From IMG/VR virus record IMGVR_UViG_3300025593_000028, positions 31,289-95,288 of that record: a stretch of DNA of 64,000 nt; one strand, written 5' to 3'. Source of the stretch: a virus. Under the pieces are notes generated by a model. The model searched no databases. It was not told where the DNA came from and saw only the letters and a program-made list of their open reading frames with translations. Position numbers and translations under genes: made by a program. How positions within the stretch are numbered: the first letter of the stretch is position 1; every line of letters begins with the position of its first letter. Below, piece by piece: positions 40,665 to 48,257 of this stretch.

Positions 40665-40864
40665 GCTGCTACGAAACACACCACCGACAGACCCGCGGCC
40701 AAGATGGACAAGAACCACTCCAAGAACGCAAAACCGCTTACCTCGCCTGGGTCGGTGATCCCGTTCCCTTGGAAGTCTTCTGACGCGATGTAGCAGCCCG
40801 CCAAGAATGCTACTACGCTGAGCAGAGCGAACACCACTCCGCCTACTATATAGACTGCTTCCAT
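40661..40864 (-). CDS. Small membrane protein (two spans)
   Basis: 67 residues, ATG 40864 behind AGAAGGAGG. Hydrophobic segments at about 4-25 and 45-66 flank a polar loop (SEDFQGNGITDPGE). Forms a small membrane cluster with the next two genes. Confidence 0.75.
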   Translation of the reverse strand: MEAVYIVGGVVFALLSVVAFLAGCYIASEDFQGNGITDPGEVSGFAFLEWFLSILAAGLSVVCFVAA

Positions 40865-40880
40865 CTCTTACGTCCTCCTT

Positions 40881-42218
40881 CTAGTCGTCTGCTGGTACGC
40901 CGACGGGGGCCATCGCTACGCCGACCGGGCGCAGCTTCTCGAGCACCTCGATCGTGTCGCCCTGCGACTCGAGCACGTCCGCGAGCCGCTTGTACGCGCC
41001 TGGCGCCTCCTCCGCTCCTGAGCCGCGGAGCTCTACCCCTGCCACCTGCGTGACCTGCGCGTGCTCCGCGTTCCAGTCGATCTCGCCCTCCGCCATCTGT
41101 ACCCAGCGCTTGCTGAGCGTGGGGTGGCCACAGCTCGGGCACTTGCCGTCCTCGGGCTTGTGCGTGTGCGGTGGCTGGAACCAGTCGCAGTCTCGGTTGT
41201 TGCACGACCACCGCTTCTTCTGCTTGCCAGCGGCCCGCGACCTGCTCATCGCGCGGCCCGCGCCGTGCACCGTGGAGAACAGAGCGCGCTGCTGCAGCTC
41301 CGTCTCCTCCACAGCAGTACCGACGTCGAACGAACCGCGGCGCGCGCCGCAGAGGATCACGCTCTCCTCTCCCATCGTCGATCCGACGAACCCCTCCTGG
41401 CCCGGGAAGGCGGGGGTGCAGCCCTTGCGCACTACCCAGAAGGTCTCGCCCCGGTGCTCCTCCTCCCACGCGAAGTTGTGGTGGTTGTGGACCTCGTGCT
41501 CCGCCTCGGTCCCGAGGATCTCCAGCACCTCGGATACGACGACGTCGCGGCCCGCGTACGCGTACTCGCCGGCGAGCGACATCGCCGAGAGGTACGACTG
41601 GCCCTCCTCGGAGTCGGTCCTGAACGTGACCGGAGACCCCATGAGGTCCTCCTTGCACTCGCCCTTCGTGCCGAAGGGCTTGCCGCGCGAGACCCACAGG
41701 AACCCGTTCGCGGTCGTGTGCCCGAAGCCACGCGAACCGAAGTGGACGCCGATCCAGAGCTTGCCGTCGTCACCCTCGAAGAGGTCCACGTAGTGGTTGC
41801 CGCCACCTACGCTGCCGAGCTGGTGCGCTGCCTTGTCGAGCAGCGACCGCTGCGGGCTGAAGTCCGCCTCCCTGATCTTGTCGAGCACCGGGTGGTCCGC
41901 GTCGAGGCCGCCTTCACCCGGGCCGAACGGGATCCGATCGTAGATCTCGTCCATGACCCCGGGCACGTCGACGTCCTCGACGAGGAGCGGGGTGCGCACG
42001 GCCTTGTTCCCGCACCCGATGTCGTAGCCGACGCCGGACACGGAGATCCGCTCGCGGTACGCGATGGCCATGCCGACGGGCTGGGCGTACCCGAGGTGGT
42101 TGTCGGCGCACAGCACGCCGATCGACCCCTGCTGGGCGTCGAGACAGTTACGCGCCTGCTCGAGCGTCTTCTCGTCTGCCTCGCCGAAGACGGTCAGGTC
42201 GTAGTAGCGTCCACTCAC
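40881..42218 (-). CDS. rtcB: RtcB-type RNA ligase with inserted zinc ribbon
   Basis: 445 residues. Active-site features: GYDIGCGNK (metal-binding Cys), GGGNHYVDL, VHFGSRGFG, EVHNHHNFA and HGAGRAMSRSRA (guanylated His loop). Between ~330 and 365 an added ribbon is inserted (CNNRDCDWF ... CPSCGHP). RtcB joins RNA ends with 2',3'-cyclic phosphate and 5'-OH, such as tRNAs cut by host anticodon nucleases. With the RNA ligase at 43192-43887 and the tRNA genes it suggests an RNA-repair module. GTG 42218. Confidence 0.92.
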   Translation of the reverse strand: MSGRYYDLTVFGEADEKTLEQARNCLDAQQGSIGVLCADNHLGYAQPVGMAIAYRERISVSGVGYDIGCGNKAVRTPLLVEDVDVPGVMDEIYDRIPFGPGEGGLDADHPVLDKIREADFSPQRSLLDKAAHQLGSVGGGNHYVDLFEGDDGKLWIGVHFGSRGFGHTTANGFLWVSRGKPFGTKGECKEDLMGSPVTFRTDSEEGQSYLSAMSLAGEYAYAGRDVVVSEVLEILGTEAEHEVHNHHNFAWEEEHRGETFWVVRKGCTPAFPGQEGFVGSTMGEESVILCGARRGSFDVGTAVEETELQQRALFSTVHGAGRAMSRSRAAGKQKKRWSCNNRDCDWFQPPHTHKPEDGKCPSCGHPTLSKRWVQMAEGEIDWNAEHAQVTQVAGVELRGSGAEEAPGAYKRLADVLESQGDTIEVLEKLRPVGVAMAPVGVPADD

Positions 42219-42730
42219 GCTGCGTCCCCCATGCGCTCATGGTACTCGTCGGCGGGCACGAGATCGTGGATCCCCACGGTGCCGGCCGCGTCGACGTACT
42301 TGAGCAGCTCGGACTTGAAGAGCCAGGCGGCCCTCTCGACGTTCACCGTACCGAGCAAGAACTCGGCGCCCTTCTCGGTGAGCTTCCACCAGCCGGCCTT
42401 CGCTCCCGACTGCTTGACGAGCCCGAAGTGCCGAAGCTGAGACAGGCAGTTCTGCGAGTACGACTCGGCTGTCCCGCCGAGCACCGTCGGAACGTGGATG
42501 CCCTGGTCCACGACCTCGCCGCCGTACCGATCGGCCTGCTCGCGCGCTGCCTGCGCGAAGCGCAGGAGCTCGGACGCGTGCACGTGCTCAAGCCTGAGCT
42601 CGTAGCCGACGGCGCGGCCGCAGCACGGGCACTCTGCTGCTTCGCCGGCGCTCGCCTGATCGCGCAGCCAGTCGCGCGCGCGCTGCAGTGGCGCGGTCAG
42701 GTCCTTGAACTTCACCCTCGTCATCTCCAT
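42215..42730 (-). CDS. Zinc-finger / winged-helix protein, hypothetical
   Basis: 171 residues. ECPCCGRAV near residue 33 is a zinc pair; HFGLVKQSGAKAGWWKLTEKG near 110-130 looks like the wing and recognition part of a winged helix. Probably binds DNA. Overlaps the RtcB start, so the two are co-translated; it might regulate or partner RtcB, which is inference. Confidence 0.65.
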   Translation of the reverse strand: MEMTRVKFKDLTAPLQRARDWLRDQASAGEAAECPCCGRAVGYELRLEHVHASELLRFAQAAREQADRYGGEVVDQGIHVPTVLGGTAESYSQNCLSQLRHFGLVKQSGAKAGWWKLTEKGAEFLLGTVNVERAAWLFKSELLKYVDAAGTVGIHDLVPADEYHERMGDAA

Positions 42731-42749
42731 GTCCTGCGTCCTCCTGTGT

Positions 42750-43211
42750 CTAGTCGAGGACTACGTCGTAGTCCACGCCGTGTTGATCGAAACTCCTCTG
42801 CAGCCTCCCGTAGTCCTCCGCGCCCATGCACGCGTAGACCAGCTCTAGGTAGATCCTCGCCATCCACGGGTCGTGGCTCTGCGAGCCGAACCGCGCGTCT
42901 GCCAGCACGTGCGCTACCTCGTGACACAGGATCAGCGGCCTCATGTGGTCGCTCATCATGTCGCAGACCCCGGCGCCCTTCACGGCGTCGAAGCCGCCCA
43001 CGCTACCCCCCTGGCCGTCTGGATGCTCGAAGACCTCCACGCGCAGCACGTGCCTGAAATCTCCCTCCCACCTCCGATAGCGGTCGCGCATGCGGTCCAC
43101 GAAGTCCTGCGCCTCGGCTAGGAGCATCTTGTGCCCCCAAGCCGGAGCGCCATCGCCGGGGAACTCGATCCGGCGCTCGGCCTCGTAGAGGCTATCCTGC
43201 TGGCACGGCAT
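42750..43211 (-). CDS. HExxH zincin-like metalloprotein, putative
   Basis: 153 residues. LILCHEVAHVLADAR is an HExxH zinc-protease motif; the downstream SHDPWMARIYLELVY may supply the third ligand. Size is small for a secreted protease, so an intracellular peptidase (SprT- or ImmA-like) is more likely. The start overlaps the RNA ligase gene by 20 bases, with AAGGACC ahead. Confidence 0.65.
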   Translation of the reverse strand: MPCQQDSLYEAERRIEFPGDGAPAWGHKMLLAEAQDFVDRMRDRYRRWEGDFRHVLRVEVFEHPDGQGGSVGGFDAVKGAGVCDMMSDHMRPLILCHEVAHVLADARFGSQSHDPWMARIYLELVYACMGAEDYGRLQRSFDQHGVDYDVVLD

Positions 43212-43887
43212 TTTCTAGGTCCTTCCCCTTGAGCTTGCACACGAGCCGGCCCCCGTTCCTGCTCAGCAGGCCGAGCGGGGCCTGCGCTACTAGGCCCTCT
43301 GGCTCGACGTCGCCGCCCCAGCGAGACTCGAAGCCGAGTTCCACGAGCTTGTGCATCCCGTCTAGCGTGCCGTAGTCGACGGTCGGCACGGACTCGATGC
43401 CGAGCGACTCGGCGATGCCGTGGACGTCGGCGGGCTTGAGCCACCAGCGGCCGATGCGGACGTCGAACAGCACGAAGTCCGCGCCGTCTGCTTTGTAGTT
43501 TCCCCCGCCCTTCTGGATCTTCGCTCCGTAGCCCTCGCCGTAGAGGGTGACCAGCGCTCGGCCGTCCTCGTCGTCGCCGGCATCGGGGAACACCTGCTCG
43601 AAGAGCTGCTCGCCGGGGTCGCCGCCGAAGAGCTCCTGCAGCCGCTCGACGAGGTGCATGGGCATCTGGGCGCGGTCGGTCTTGCCGCCGAAGCGCACCT
43701 TCTGCCCGTCCCACCCCACGCGCACGTTCGTGCCGTCGACCTTCTCGGTGAACCGCCAGGGCAGGTCGGCCAGCATCTCGAGCTCCGGGCTCGAGAAGGA
43801 CCCGACCAGCAGCCTGTGCGGCTTGTCCGACTCGCGCTTCCACAGCGTCGGGATCTTGTGGTACTTGCCGTGCATGCCCTCGCTCAC
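43192..43887 (-). CDS. ATP-dependent RNA ligase (Rnl2-like)
   Basis: 231 residues from GTG 43887 (GAGGAGGGG upstream). Nucleotidyltransferase motifs: I EKVDGTN (adenylated Lys), Ia VRVGWDG, III-like ADFVLFDVRIG, IV EGLVAQ, V RLVCKLKGKD. N-terminal YHKIPTLWKRE is the usual opening of phage Rnl2-type ligases. Seals 3'-OH/5'-P RNA nicks, complementing RtcB, which uses the opposite end chemistry. Confidence 0.85.
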   Translation of the reverse strand: MSEGMHGKYHKIPTLWKRESDKPHRLLVGSFSSPELEMLADLPWRFTEKVDGTNVRVGWDGQKVRFGGKTDRAQMPMHLVERLQELFGGDPGEQLFEQVFPDAGDDEDGRALVTLYGEGYGAKIQKGGGNYKADGADFVLFDVRIGRWWLKPADVHGIAESLGIESVPTVDYGTLDGMHKLVELGFESRWGGDVEPEGLVAQAPLGLLSRNGGRLVCKLKGKDLENAVPAG

Positions 43888-44048
43888 GTCAGCCCCTCCT
43901 CGTTGGCGTCGTAGCACCTGATCATCTCGCCGTCGTGCCGTACCAAGATCGACTTCCCGCCCTCGCCTTCGTACGCGGTCACGATCGCCTGGCCGAGCCC
44001 GGACACGATCAGTTCTCGCAGCTCTGTCTGCAGTTCTTCTACGGTCAC
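43884..44048 (-). CDS. Small hypothetical protein (54 aa)
   Basis: GTG 44048 to TGA 43884, overlapping both neighbours by GTGA. Sequence TVEELQTELRELIVSGLG then ILVRHDGEMIRCYDANEEG. Coding is supported by the exact junctions. Not recognised. Confidence 0.65.
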   Translation of the reverse strand: MTVEELQTELRELIVSGLGQAIVTAYEGEGGKSILVRHDGEMIRCYDANEEGLT

Positions 44049-44212
44049 TCGAACGCCTTCGCTCCCTTGCCGCGGCAGCTGCGCCGCGGGTTGTTCGGGT
44101 CCGCGTTCCTCTTGCGGCCCCTCGTGTGCGTCACCTGCCTGCCGTCCCTAGCGCAGTACGAGCACGGGCCGCGGCTCCCCCGCCGCTTTTTCGACGCCCT
44201 CGGGCCGGGCAT
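44045..44212 (-). CDS. Small basic zinc-binding protein, hypothetical
   Basis: 55 residues, ATG 44212 overlapping the previous TGA by one base. Very basic, with PCSYCARDG and a later Cys in RRSCRGKG. Possible nucleic-acid binder. Confidence 0.65.
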   Translation of the reverse strand: MPGPRASKKRRGSRGPCSYCARDGRQVTHTRGRKRNADPNNPRRSCRGKGAKAFE

Positions 44213-45009
44213 CAGCCCGCCCCCAGCGCGGGCGCACTCCCGCCCGACACTCGGTCGCCGCCAAGCGAGATGTCCGCGGACGCGCCCGCGGCCTCTCCCG
44301 CTCCGCGCCCGTCTGTGTAGCTGCTCTTGTAGTTGGTCCTCACGGTCCTCAGCTCTCCTCCCCACTTCTCGTCGTACCAGTCCTGCACGTTGTCGGCCCT
44401 GCTCCTGACGATCATCGCGACCGACTCGGACGCCTCGCTGACCGTGGCGCCCGACCTCTCGGCCTCGACCTCAGCAGCGTCGCGCTGGCCGGCCTCGGCT
44501 GCCTGAGACAGCCTCGTGCGCAGCCCATCCACGAAGCCGAAGCCGAAGTCGCGCCGAGCGAGCCGCTTCTGGGTGCGGGACATCGTCGACAGCGTCGGGT
44601 GCTCGGCCACCCACTTCGTCCTCGCGACCTCGAGCTGCAGCTGCACGCTGGTGTGCAGCAGCCTGATCCTGGCAACGTCCGACTCGTAGCCGATCGTGAC
44701 CACGTCGATCCTGCGCGGGCTCGAGTCGGTGAAGTTCCTGTAGAACCACTGGCAAGCATTCGCGTCTACGATCGCCCCGGCCAGGGATTTGAGCACGTGT
44801 CGGTGCACGCCCGCGCACTCGATCGTCTCTTCCACGATCTCCTCTGCCGGCTTGTCCTCACGCTCACGAAGCATCGCCTCGGTGATCGCGTACTGCGTCA
44901 TGAGCTCCTGCGCCTTCTCGGTGAAGGCCTCGGCCTCGTGCGGGTTATCGGTGTCCTCTGCCTTTCGGAGGAGCTTCGCGATCTTGTCTGCCCAGTCGAC
45001 CTCGCTCAC
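44212..45009 (-). CDS. DUF2786-type protein
   Basis: 265 residues from GTG 45009. IAKLLRKAEDTDNPHEAEAF then AQELMTQYAI is the DUF2786 N-terminal signature. The following ~120 residues (CQWFYRNF, RIDVVTIGYESDVARIRLLH) fit the extended phage form of the family. C-terminal 60 residues are Gly/Ala-rich and probably disordered. Function unknown. Confidence 0.75.
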   Translation of the reverse strand: MSEVDWADKIAKLLRKAEDTDNPHEAEAFTEKAQELMTQYAITEAMLREREDKPAEEIVEETIECAGVHRHVLKSLAGAIVDANACQWFYRNFTDSSPRRIDVVTIGYESDVARIRLLHTSVQLQLEVARTKWVAEHPTLSTMSRTQKRLARRDFGFGFVDGLRTRLSQAAEAGQRDAAEVEAERSGATVSEASESVAMIVRSRADNVQDWYDEKWGGELRTVRTNYKSSYTDGRGAGEAAGASADISLGGDRVSGGSAPALGAG

Positions 45010-45200
45010 GGCTTCACCAACACCTCTGCTCCGGCCGGCCACCAGCTGACCCCGTCACGATCGTCTCGGCTGAACGGCACGAGGCCGTCCCGCTTGCCTG
45101 GCTCGACCACCCCGACGATGACTCCGAAGAAGTCAGAAGACACGAAAGGGCTTCCCGGGCGCAGGTCCCCGAGCTTCCTGCGCGCGTGTCTTGCGGCCAC
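45006..45200 (-). CDS. Small hypothetical protein, SH3/KOW-like
   Basis: 64 residues. Core LGDLRPGSPFVSSDFFGVIVGVVEPGK ends in WWPAGAEVLVKP, a small barrel-like pattern. GTG 45200 is 2 bases after the preceding stop; ends in GTGA overlap. Confidence 0.65.
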   Translation of the reverse strand: MAARHARRKLGDLRPGSPFVSSDFFGVIVGVVEPGKRDGLVPFSRDDRDGVSWWPAGAEVLVKP

Positions 45201-45201
45201 C

Positions 45202-45501
45202 TCACGAGACCGTCTCTATCGCCCTGTCGAACATCTCCAGCACCCTGGGGTGGGCCACCTCTGGCGGGCCTGAGTCGTTCAGCTTGACCGGCCCCGAGAA
45301 GCCCATCTTGTCGGCTGCGTCCAGCATGGCCGCCCACGCGTCGGGGTGAGTGCCGACGCATACGGCCGCGGTCACGTACGCCTGCGAAGCGCACATCGAA
45401 TCGCCCGGGCCTACAGCTCGGTTCTGGCACCACTTGTGCGGGTCCTTGATCATCTCCCTCGCGTGCTCGAGGGCCTTCTTCGCTGCCTCGTTCGCGGCCA
45501 T
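45202..45501 (-). CDS. DUF6197-like protein
   Basis: 99 residues, ATG 45501. DPHKWCQNRAV, SMCASQAYVTAAVCVG, VKLNDSG and VLEMFDRAIETV follow the DUF6197 order (W-x-Q, Cys-rich helix, N-D, terminal A-I helix). A second member lies at 49447-49773. Function unknown. Confidence 0.7.
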   Translation of the reverse strand: MAANEAAKKALEHAREMIKDPHKWCQNRAVGPGDSMCASQAYVTAAVCVGTHPDAWAAMLDAADKMGFSGPVKLNDSGPPEVAHPRVLEMFDRAIETVS

Positions 45502-45503
45502 GG

Positions 45504-45725
45504 TCAGAGCACCTCGATGCCGCGCGTTTTCGCCTCTGCCCGCACCTCGTCGAGGACTCGCTGCATCTCTCCGAGCACGGCGTCGACGTAGAAGCTGCCC
45601 TGCGCGGTGCTCGGCTTACCGTTCGGTACGCGCACCGAGCTCTTCGTCACCGTCACCTGGAAGACGTCGGCTCCGTACTCCACAGTCCACGTCTTCGTCC
45701 CCCCGTCGTCCTCCCGCTTGATCAC
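45504..45725 (-). CDS. Small hypothetical protein
   Basis: 73 residues, GTG 45725 behind a GAGGAGGAG stretch. Beta-rich N-terminus (TKTWTVEYGADVFQVTVTKSS) then helix (GEMQRVLDEVRAEAKTRG). Preceded by the structured 45777-45854 element, probably its leader. Confidence 0.7.
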   Translation of the reverse strand: MIKREDDGGTKTWTVEYGADVFQVTVTKSSVRVPNGKPSTAQGSFYVDAVLGEMQRVLDEVRAEAKTRGIEVL

Positions 45726-45776
45726 AGCTCTCCTCCTCTGTCGTCTCGTACCTGCATGCGCTGCGGCCGGCCGCCC

Positions 45777-45854
45777 TGCAGGGGGGCGCGCTGCTCCGAG
45801 CGACGAATGGGGCCAGCATGGAAAGGCCCCCTCGGGCGCTGCTGCCCCCCTGCA
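45777..45854 (-). ncRNA. 78-nt multi-tier hairpin in intergenic leader
   Basis: Outer stem of 11 perfect pairs (TGCAGGGGGGC, 45777-45787, with GCCCCCCTGCA, 45844-45854), a middle pairing (CTCCGAG with CTCGGGC region) and inner stem GGGGCC (45809-45814) with GGCCCC (45825-45830). It fills most of the 148-base gap between two genes. Could be a terminator, a riboregulator or a stable RNA; strand is assigned from the flanking genes only. Confidence 0.45.
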
Positions 45855-45873
45855 CGGCGGTCGACCGCGCGCA

Positions 45874-46125
45874 TCACAGGTCCTCGTGTGGTATCTGGTA
45901 CGGCAGATCTTCTTCTCGCTCGCGCACCTCGTTCTCGAGGTCGTAGCTCACGTCCACCCAGAACCTGCCGTGCTCTGGGCACTCGGCTACCAGCGCTCCC
46001 CCGTACACGTCTAGCTCGCAGATCGGGAAGGGGTCGCGGTGACAGTCGTACGGGCACTCCAGCCCGCCGTCCACCTCGACGACCCGCTCCTCGATGGCCT
46101 CGAGCGCTTCCCTCCTCAGTCCCAC
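45874..46125 (-). CDS. Small cysteine-rich protein, hypothetical
   Basis: 83 residues from GTG 46125 (10-base overlap with the upstream gene). ECPYDCHRD, ICELDVYGG and ECPEHG give five Cys and two His, likely one zinc site. Acidic C-terminal helix. Not recognised. Confidence 0.65.
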   Translation of the reverse strand: MGLRREALEAIEERVVEVDGGLECPYDCHRDPFPICELDVYGGALVAECPEHGRFWVDVSYDLENEVREREEDLPYQIPHEDL

Positions 46126-46661
46126 GGCGACTCGTCCTCCTCCTCGTCGAGGAACGCGACCCGTACCTCTGCGACCCCGCCGTCCGTGTCGTACGTCACG
46201 AAGCACGGATACTCCCCGTCGCCGTATCCGGTGCTCGAGACGGCCCGCCCGTCCACGGCCAACGGCTGCGCCACGCGCGACCCGTCGTAGTGTCCGAGCT
46301 TCTCGAGCTCGTCGCAGAAGGCCGTCCAGTCCCGCACGCGGCCCGACTCGACCGGGATGAAGGCCATCAATCCGGCGTCCACGGCGAGCCGCCGGACTTG
46401 CTGCTCGCCTCCGGCTCCGCGCACCGCGCCCATCCTCGTCGCCGTGAGCTCCGAGGTGCGCAGGCCCCAGCTGCCCTCATCGAGGTAGCTAGTGCTGACC
46501 CTCCAGTCGCCGGTACCGTCGAACCTGTAGCCGAGATCTCCCGGGTCCCGCGTGCCGTCCTCGGTGTAGTAGCACGGGTCGCAGATGAGCACCTCGCCCT
46601 CTACTCCCCTGAGCACGACCTCGATCTCGGCCGGCTTGGTCACCTTCTCTAGCGTCTCCAT
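46116..46661 (-). CDS. DUF4241-like phage protein, hypothetical
   Basis: 181 residues from ATG 46661 (GAAGGAGGAAGC upstream). LICDPCYYTEDG is the conserved DPCY-type motif found in phage proteins of this sort; AGLMAFIP and GYGDGEYPCFVTYDTDGGVAEVRVAF form the second conserved half. Function unknown. Confidence 0.65.
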   Translation of the reverse strand: METLEKVTKPAEIEVVLRGVEGEVLICDPCYYTEDGTRDPGDLGYRFDGTGDWRVSTSYLDEGSWGLRTSELTATRMGAVRGAGGEQQVRRLAVDAGLMAFIPVESGRVRDWTAFCDELEKLGHYDGSRVAQPLAVDGRAVSSTGYGDGEYPCFVTYDTDGGVAEVRVAFLDEEEDESPWD

Positions 46662-46680
46662 GCTTCCTCCTTCGTCGTTG

Positions 46681-47058
46681 TCACTGCTTGCCTCGCCTCC
46701 TGCGCCTGCGCTTGGTGCCGGCGCCCGAGGCCTTCTCGCCGCGGATCTTAGCACATTCCTCGAGCAGCTCCGCGCGCCACTCGTCGTCCGTCGCACCCTG
46801 GCCGATCATCGCTTTGACGATCTTCTTGAGTTCCTTCTCGCGCACCGTGTAGGACTTGACCTTGCCGTCTTTGTCCTTGCCGAGGCGACGGAACTGCCAG
46901 TTGCCCTGGGCGTAGAACACGCCTTCCACCTCGCCCGAGTCGACGCGTTCGACAAGCGCGGTGAGCCAGCCCGGGTACTCGACTCCGACCGGCTCCCATT
47001 TTGGCTTGCGGCCCTGCGCCGCCTTGCCGCGCTCGACGGCGGCGTCGATCGCGCTCAC
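46681..47058 (-). CDS. Hypothetical basic-tailed protein
   Basis: 125 residues from GTG 47058 (GTGA overlap). VEGVFYAQGNWQFRRLGKD in the middle, then a helical section and an RRRRRRG tail that would bind nucleic acid. Not recognised. Confidence 0.68.
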   Translation of the reverse strand: MSAIDAAVERGKAAQGRKPKWEPVGVEYPGWLTALVERVDSGEVEGVFYAQGNWQFRRLGKDKDGKVKSYTVREKELKKIVKAMIGQGATDDEWRAELLEECAKIRGEKASGAGTKRRRRRRGKQ

Positions 47059-47411
47059 GCGGCGGCCGCCTCCGGCTCCTCGTCCCACGAGGACGGGGAC
47101 AGGTCGAACACCAGTAAGTCGGCCGGGAACGCCACGGCCTCGAACATCTCGCCCTCCGGGTCTTCTATGTCGAGCCGGCCATCCTCGTCGGACCTGACGA
47201 CTTCGCAGACCTGATCGGGCACCGGGTCCTTGGTGTCCTTGTGGATCACCAAGTCGCCGATTTCAAGCATCGGGTCGGGGTCGCTGTTGACCCGCAGCGC
47301 TAGCTGCCGCTCGACGTTGTGGGCGATGAGCCCCCGCGGGACGAGCCGCATGATGTCGTTCGCCACCGACTTCGGGAGGCCGGCCATCTGACTATGGATG
47401 GTCACCTCCAC
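47055..47411 (-). CDS. Hypothetical protein, possible KOW/SH3 barrel
   Basis: 118 residues from GTG 47411 (GGAGGAG upstream). LEIGDLVIHKDTKDPVPDQVCEVVRS has the 'GDxV ... V' look of a small beta barrel that recurs in several genes of this region. Acidic Ala-rich end. Confidence 0.68.
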   Translation of the reverse strand: MEVTIHSQMAGLPKSVANDIMRLVPRGLIAHNVERQLALRVNSDPDPMLEIGDLVIHKDTKDPVPDQVCEVVRSDEDGRLDIEDPEGEMFEAVAFPADLLVFDLSPSSWDEEPEAAAA

Positions 47412-47573
47412 CTAGCTCCTCCTCCCGCGCTTACGGGCCTCCGCTTGTTTCCTCGTGCCCTCCTGTAGCCGCTCCCGGTACTCGTCCGGGAGCGCTGCGA
47501 GGGTCGCCCACGGGGTCTGCTTCGCACCCGCGCGCTTCGAGATGTGCGGCGACGTGCCGCCTACCTCCTCCAT
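47412..47573 (-). CDS. Small basic protein (53 aa)
   Basis: ATG 47573 behind GAGAGGAGGC; TAG directly abuts the next GTG. Basic, with TPWATLAALPDEYRERLQEG and an Arg/Lys-rich end. First gene of the operon driven by the 47613 promoter; a good candidate for an early-expressed small protein. Not recognised. Confidence 0.72.
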   Translation of the reverse strand: MEEVGGTSPHISKRAGAKQTPWATLAALPDEYRERLQEGTRKQAEARKRGRRS

Positions 47574-47612
47574 GCGTGCCTCCTCTCCATCTAGGATCCC
47601 ATGCTCAAGCGC

Positions 47613-47656
47613 ATCATATCAGGTCGCGCTCGAGCCCGTATTAAGGTCGGGTTAAG
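47613..47656 (-). promoter_or_regulatory. Promoter with 11-bp activator direct repeat (copy 1)
   Basis: Extended -10 TGATATGAT (47613-47621). CTTAAT (47640-47645) and CTTAAC (47651-47656) lie 11 bases apart, and TTAATA ends 17 bases before TGATAT. Same layout at 54902 and 60132. Start near 47605, leader of ~32 bases. Confidence 0.65.
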
Positions 47657-47673
47657 GTCTTAAAAACCCGACC
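47645..47673 (-). terminator. Rho-independent-like hairpin ending the 52099-47676 operon
   Basis: GGTCGGGTT pairs with AACCCGACC (9 bp, 11-base loop with a T-run) three bases after the upstream stop, followed by TTAATA. It overlaps the activator repeat of the next promoter. Confidence 0.6.
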
Positions 47674-47675
47674 GT

Positions 47676-48257
47676 TTATCGAGCGGGCCTGAACGCGCGC
47701 AGCCAGCTGAGGAAGCCCTCGGTAGCGCCGCTCACCGCGGCGTCTCCGTCCTCGCGCTCGGTCAGGTGGTTGCTGATCTCGTCGAAGAACGAGTGCCCGT
47801 CCTCGAACAGGTACTGCAGGTCGTAGTCGTCTACCTCTACCCCGATGGACTGGAGCCACCCGAGCACCGCCCCGTCGGTGACGTCGGCGCCCTCGACCAG
47901 GGCTTCCGCGAAGTCCTTCACGAAGTTGATCGCGGCACCGTGCGTGAACTGCGCCTCGAAGAGGCCCTCGGCAGCGACAGCGAGCACGGGCGTGATCCCG
48001 AATTCCTCTCCGAGGAGCTCGCGCTGCTGTCGGTCCGAGATGTCGAGGTACGTCGTACCCGGCTTGAGCCACTTCTCGAGGAAGTCAGCGAGCTCTCGAG
48101 CCCTGTGCGGGGTCGACAAGCAGCCGACCGCGCAGCCCTTGTACTCGACGCTGCGGCCGTCGGATCTGCAGCTTCCGTAGGTGCCCTGCACCACGTGGTC
48201 CTGCTCGGCGTGCGACCTGGCGCGCAGCACCAGCTCGCGGATGTTCCTGAGTATCAC
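47676..48257 (-). CDS. Hypoth. protein (193 aa)
   Basis: GTG 48257 overlaps the exonuclease stop. Contains SVEYKGCAVGCLSTPHRARELADFL, GITPVLAVAAEGLFEAQ and an acidic C-terminal half (GVEVDDYDLQYLFEDG). The Cys-x3-Cys followed by mixed helix and beta gives no clear family. Ends at a terminator. Confidence 0.7.
   Translation of the reverse strand: MILRNIRELVLRARSHAEQDHVVQGTYGSCRSDGRSVEYKGCAVGCLSTPHRARELADFLEKWLKPGTTYLDISDRQQRELLGEEFGITPVLAVAAEGLFEAQFTHGAAINFVKDFAEALVEGADVTDGAVLGWLQSIGVEVDDYDLQYLFEDGHSFFDEISNHLTEREDGDAAVSGATEGFLSWLRAFRPAR

Noticed and set aside
45616-45855. 79-codon minus-strand frame covering the 78-nt hairpin
   Set aside because: It runs into the next gene in a different frame and its residues reflect the GC-rich stem; the gene at 45504-45725 has its own ribosome site.
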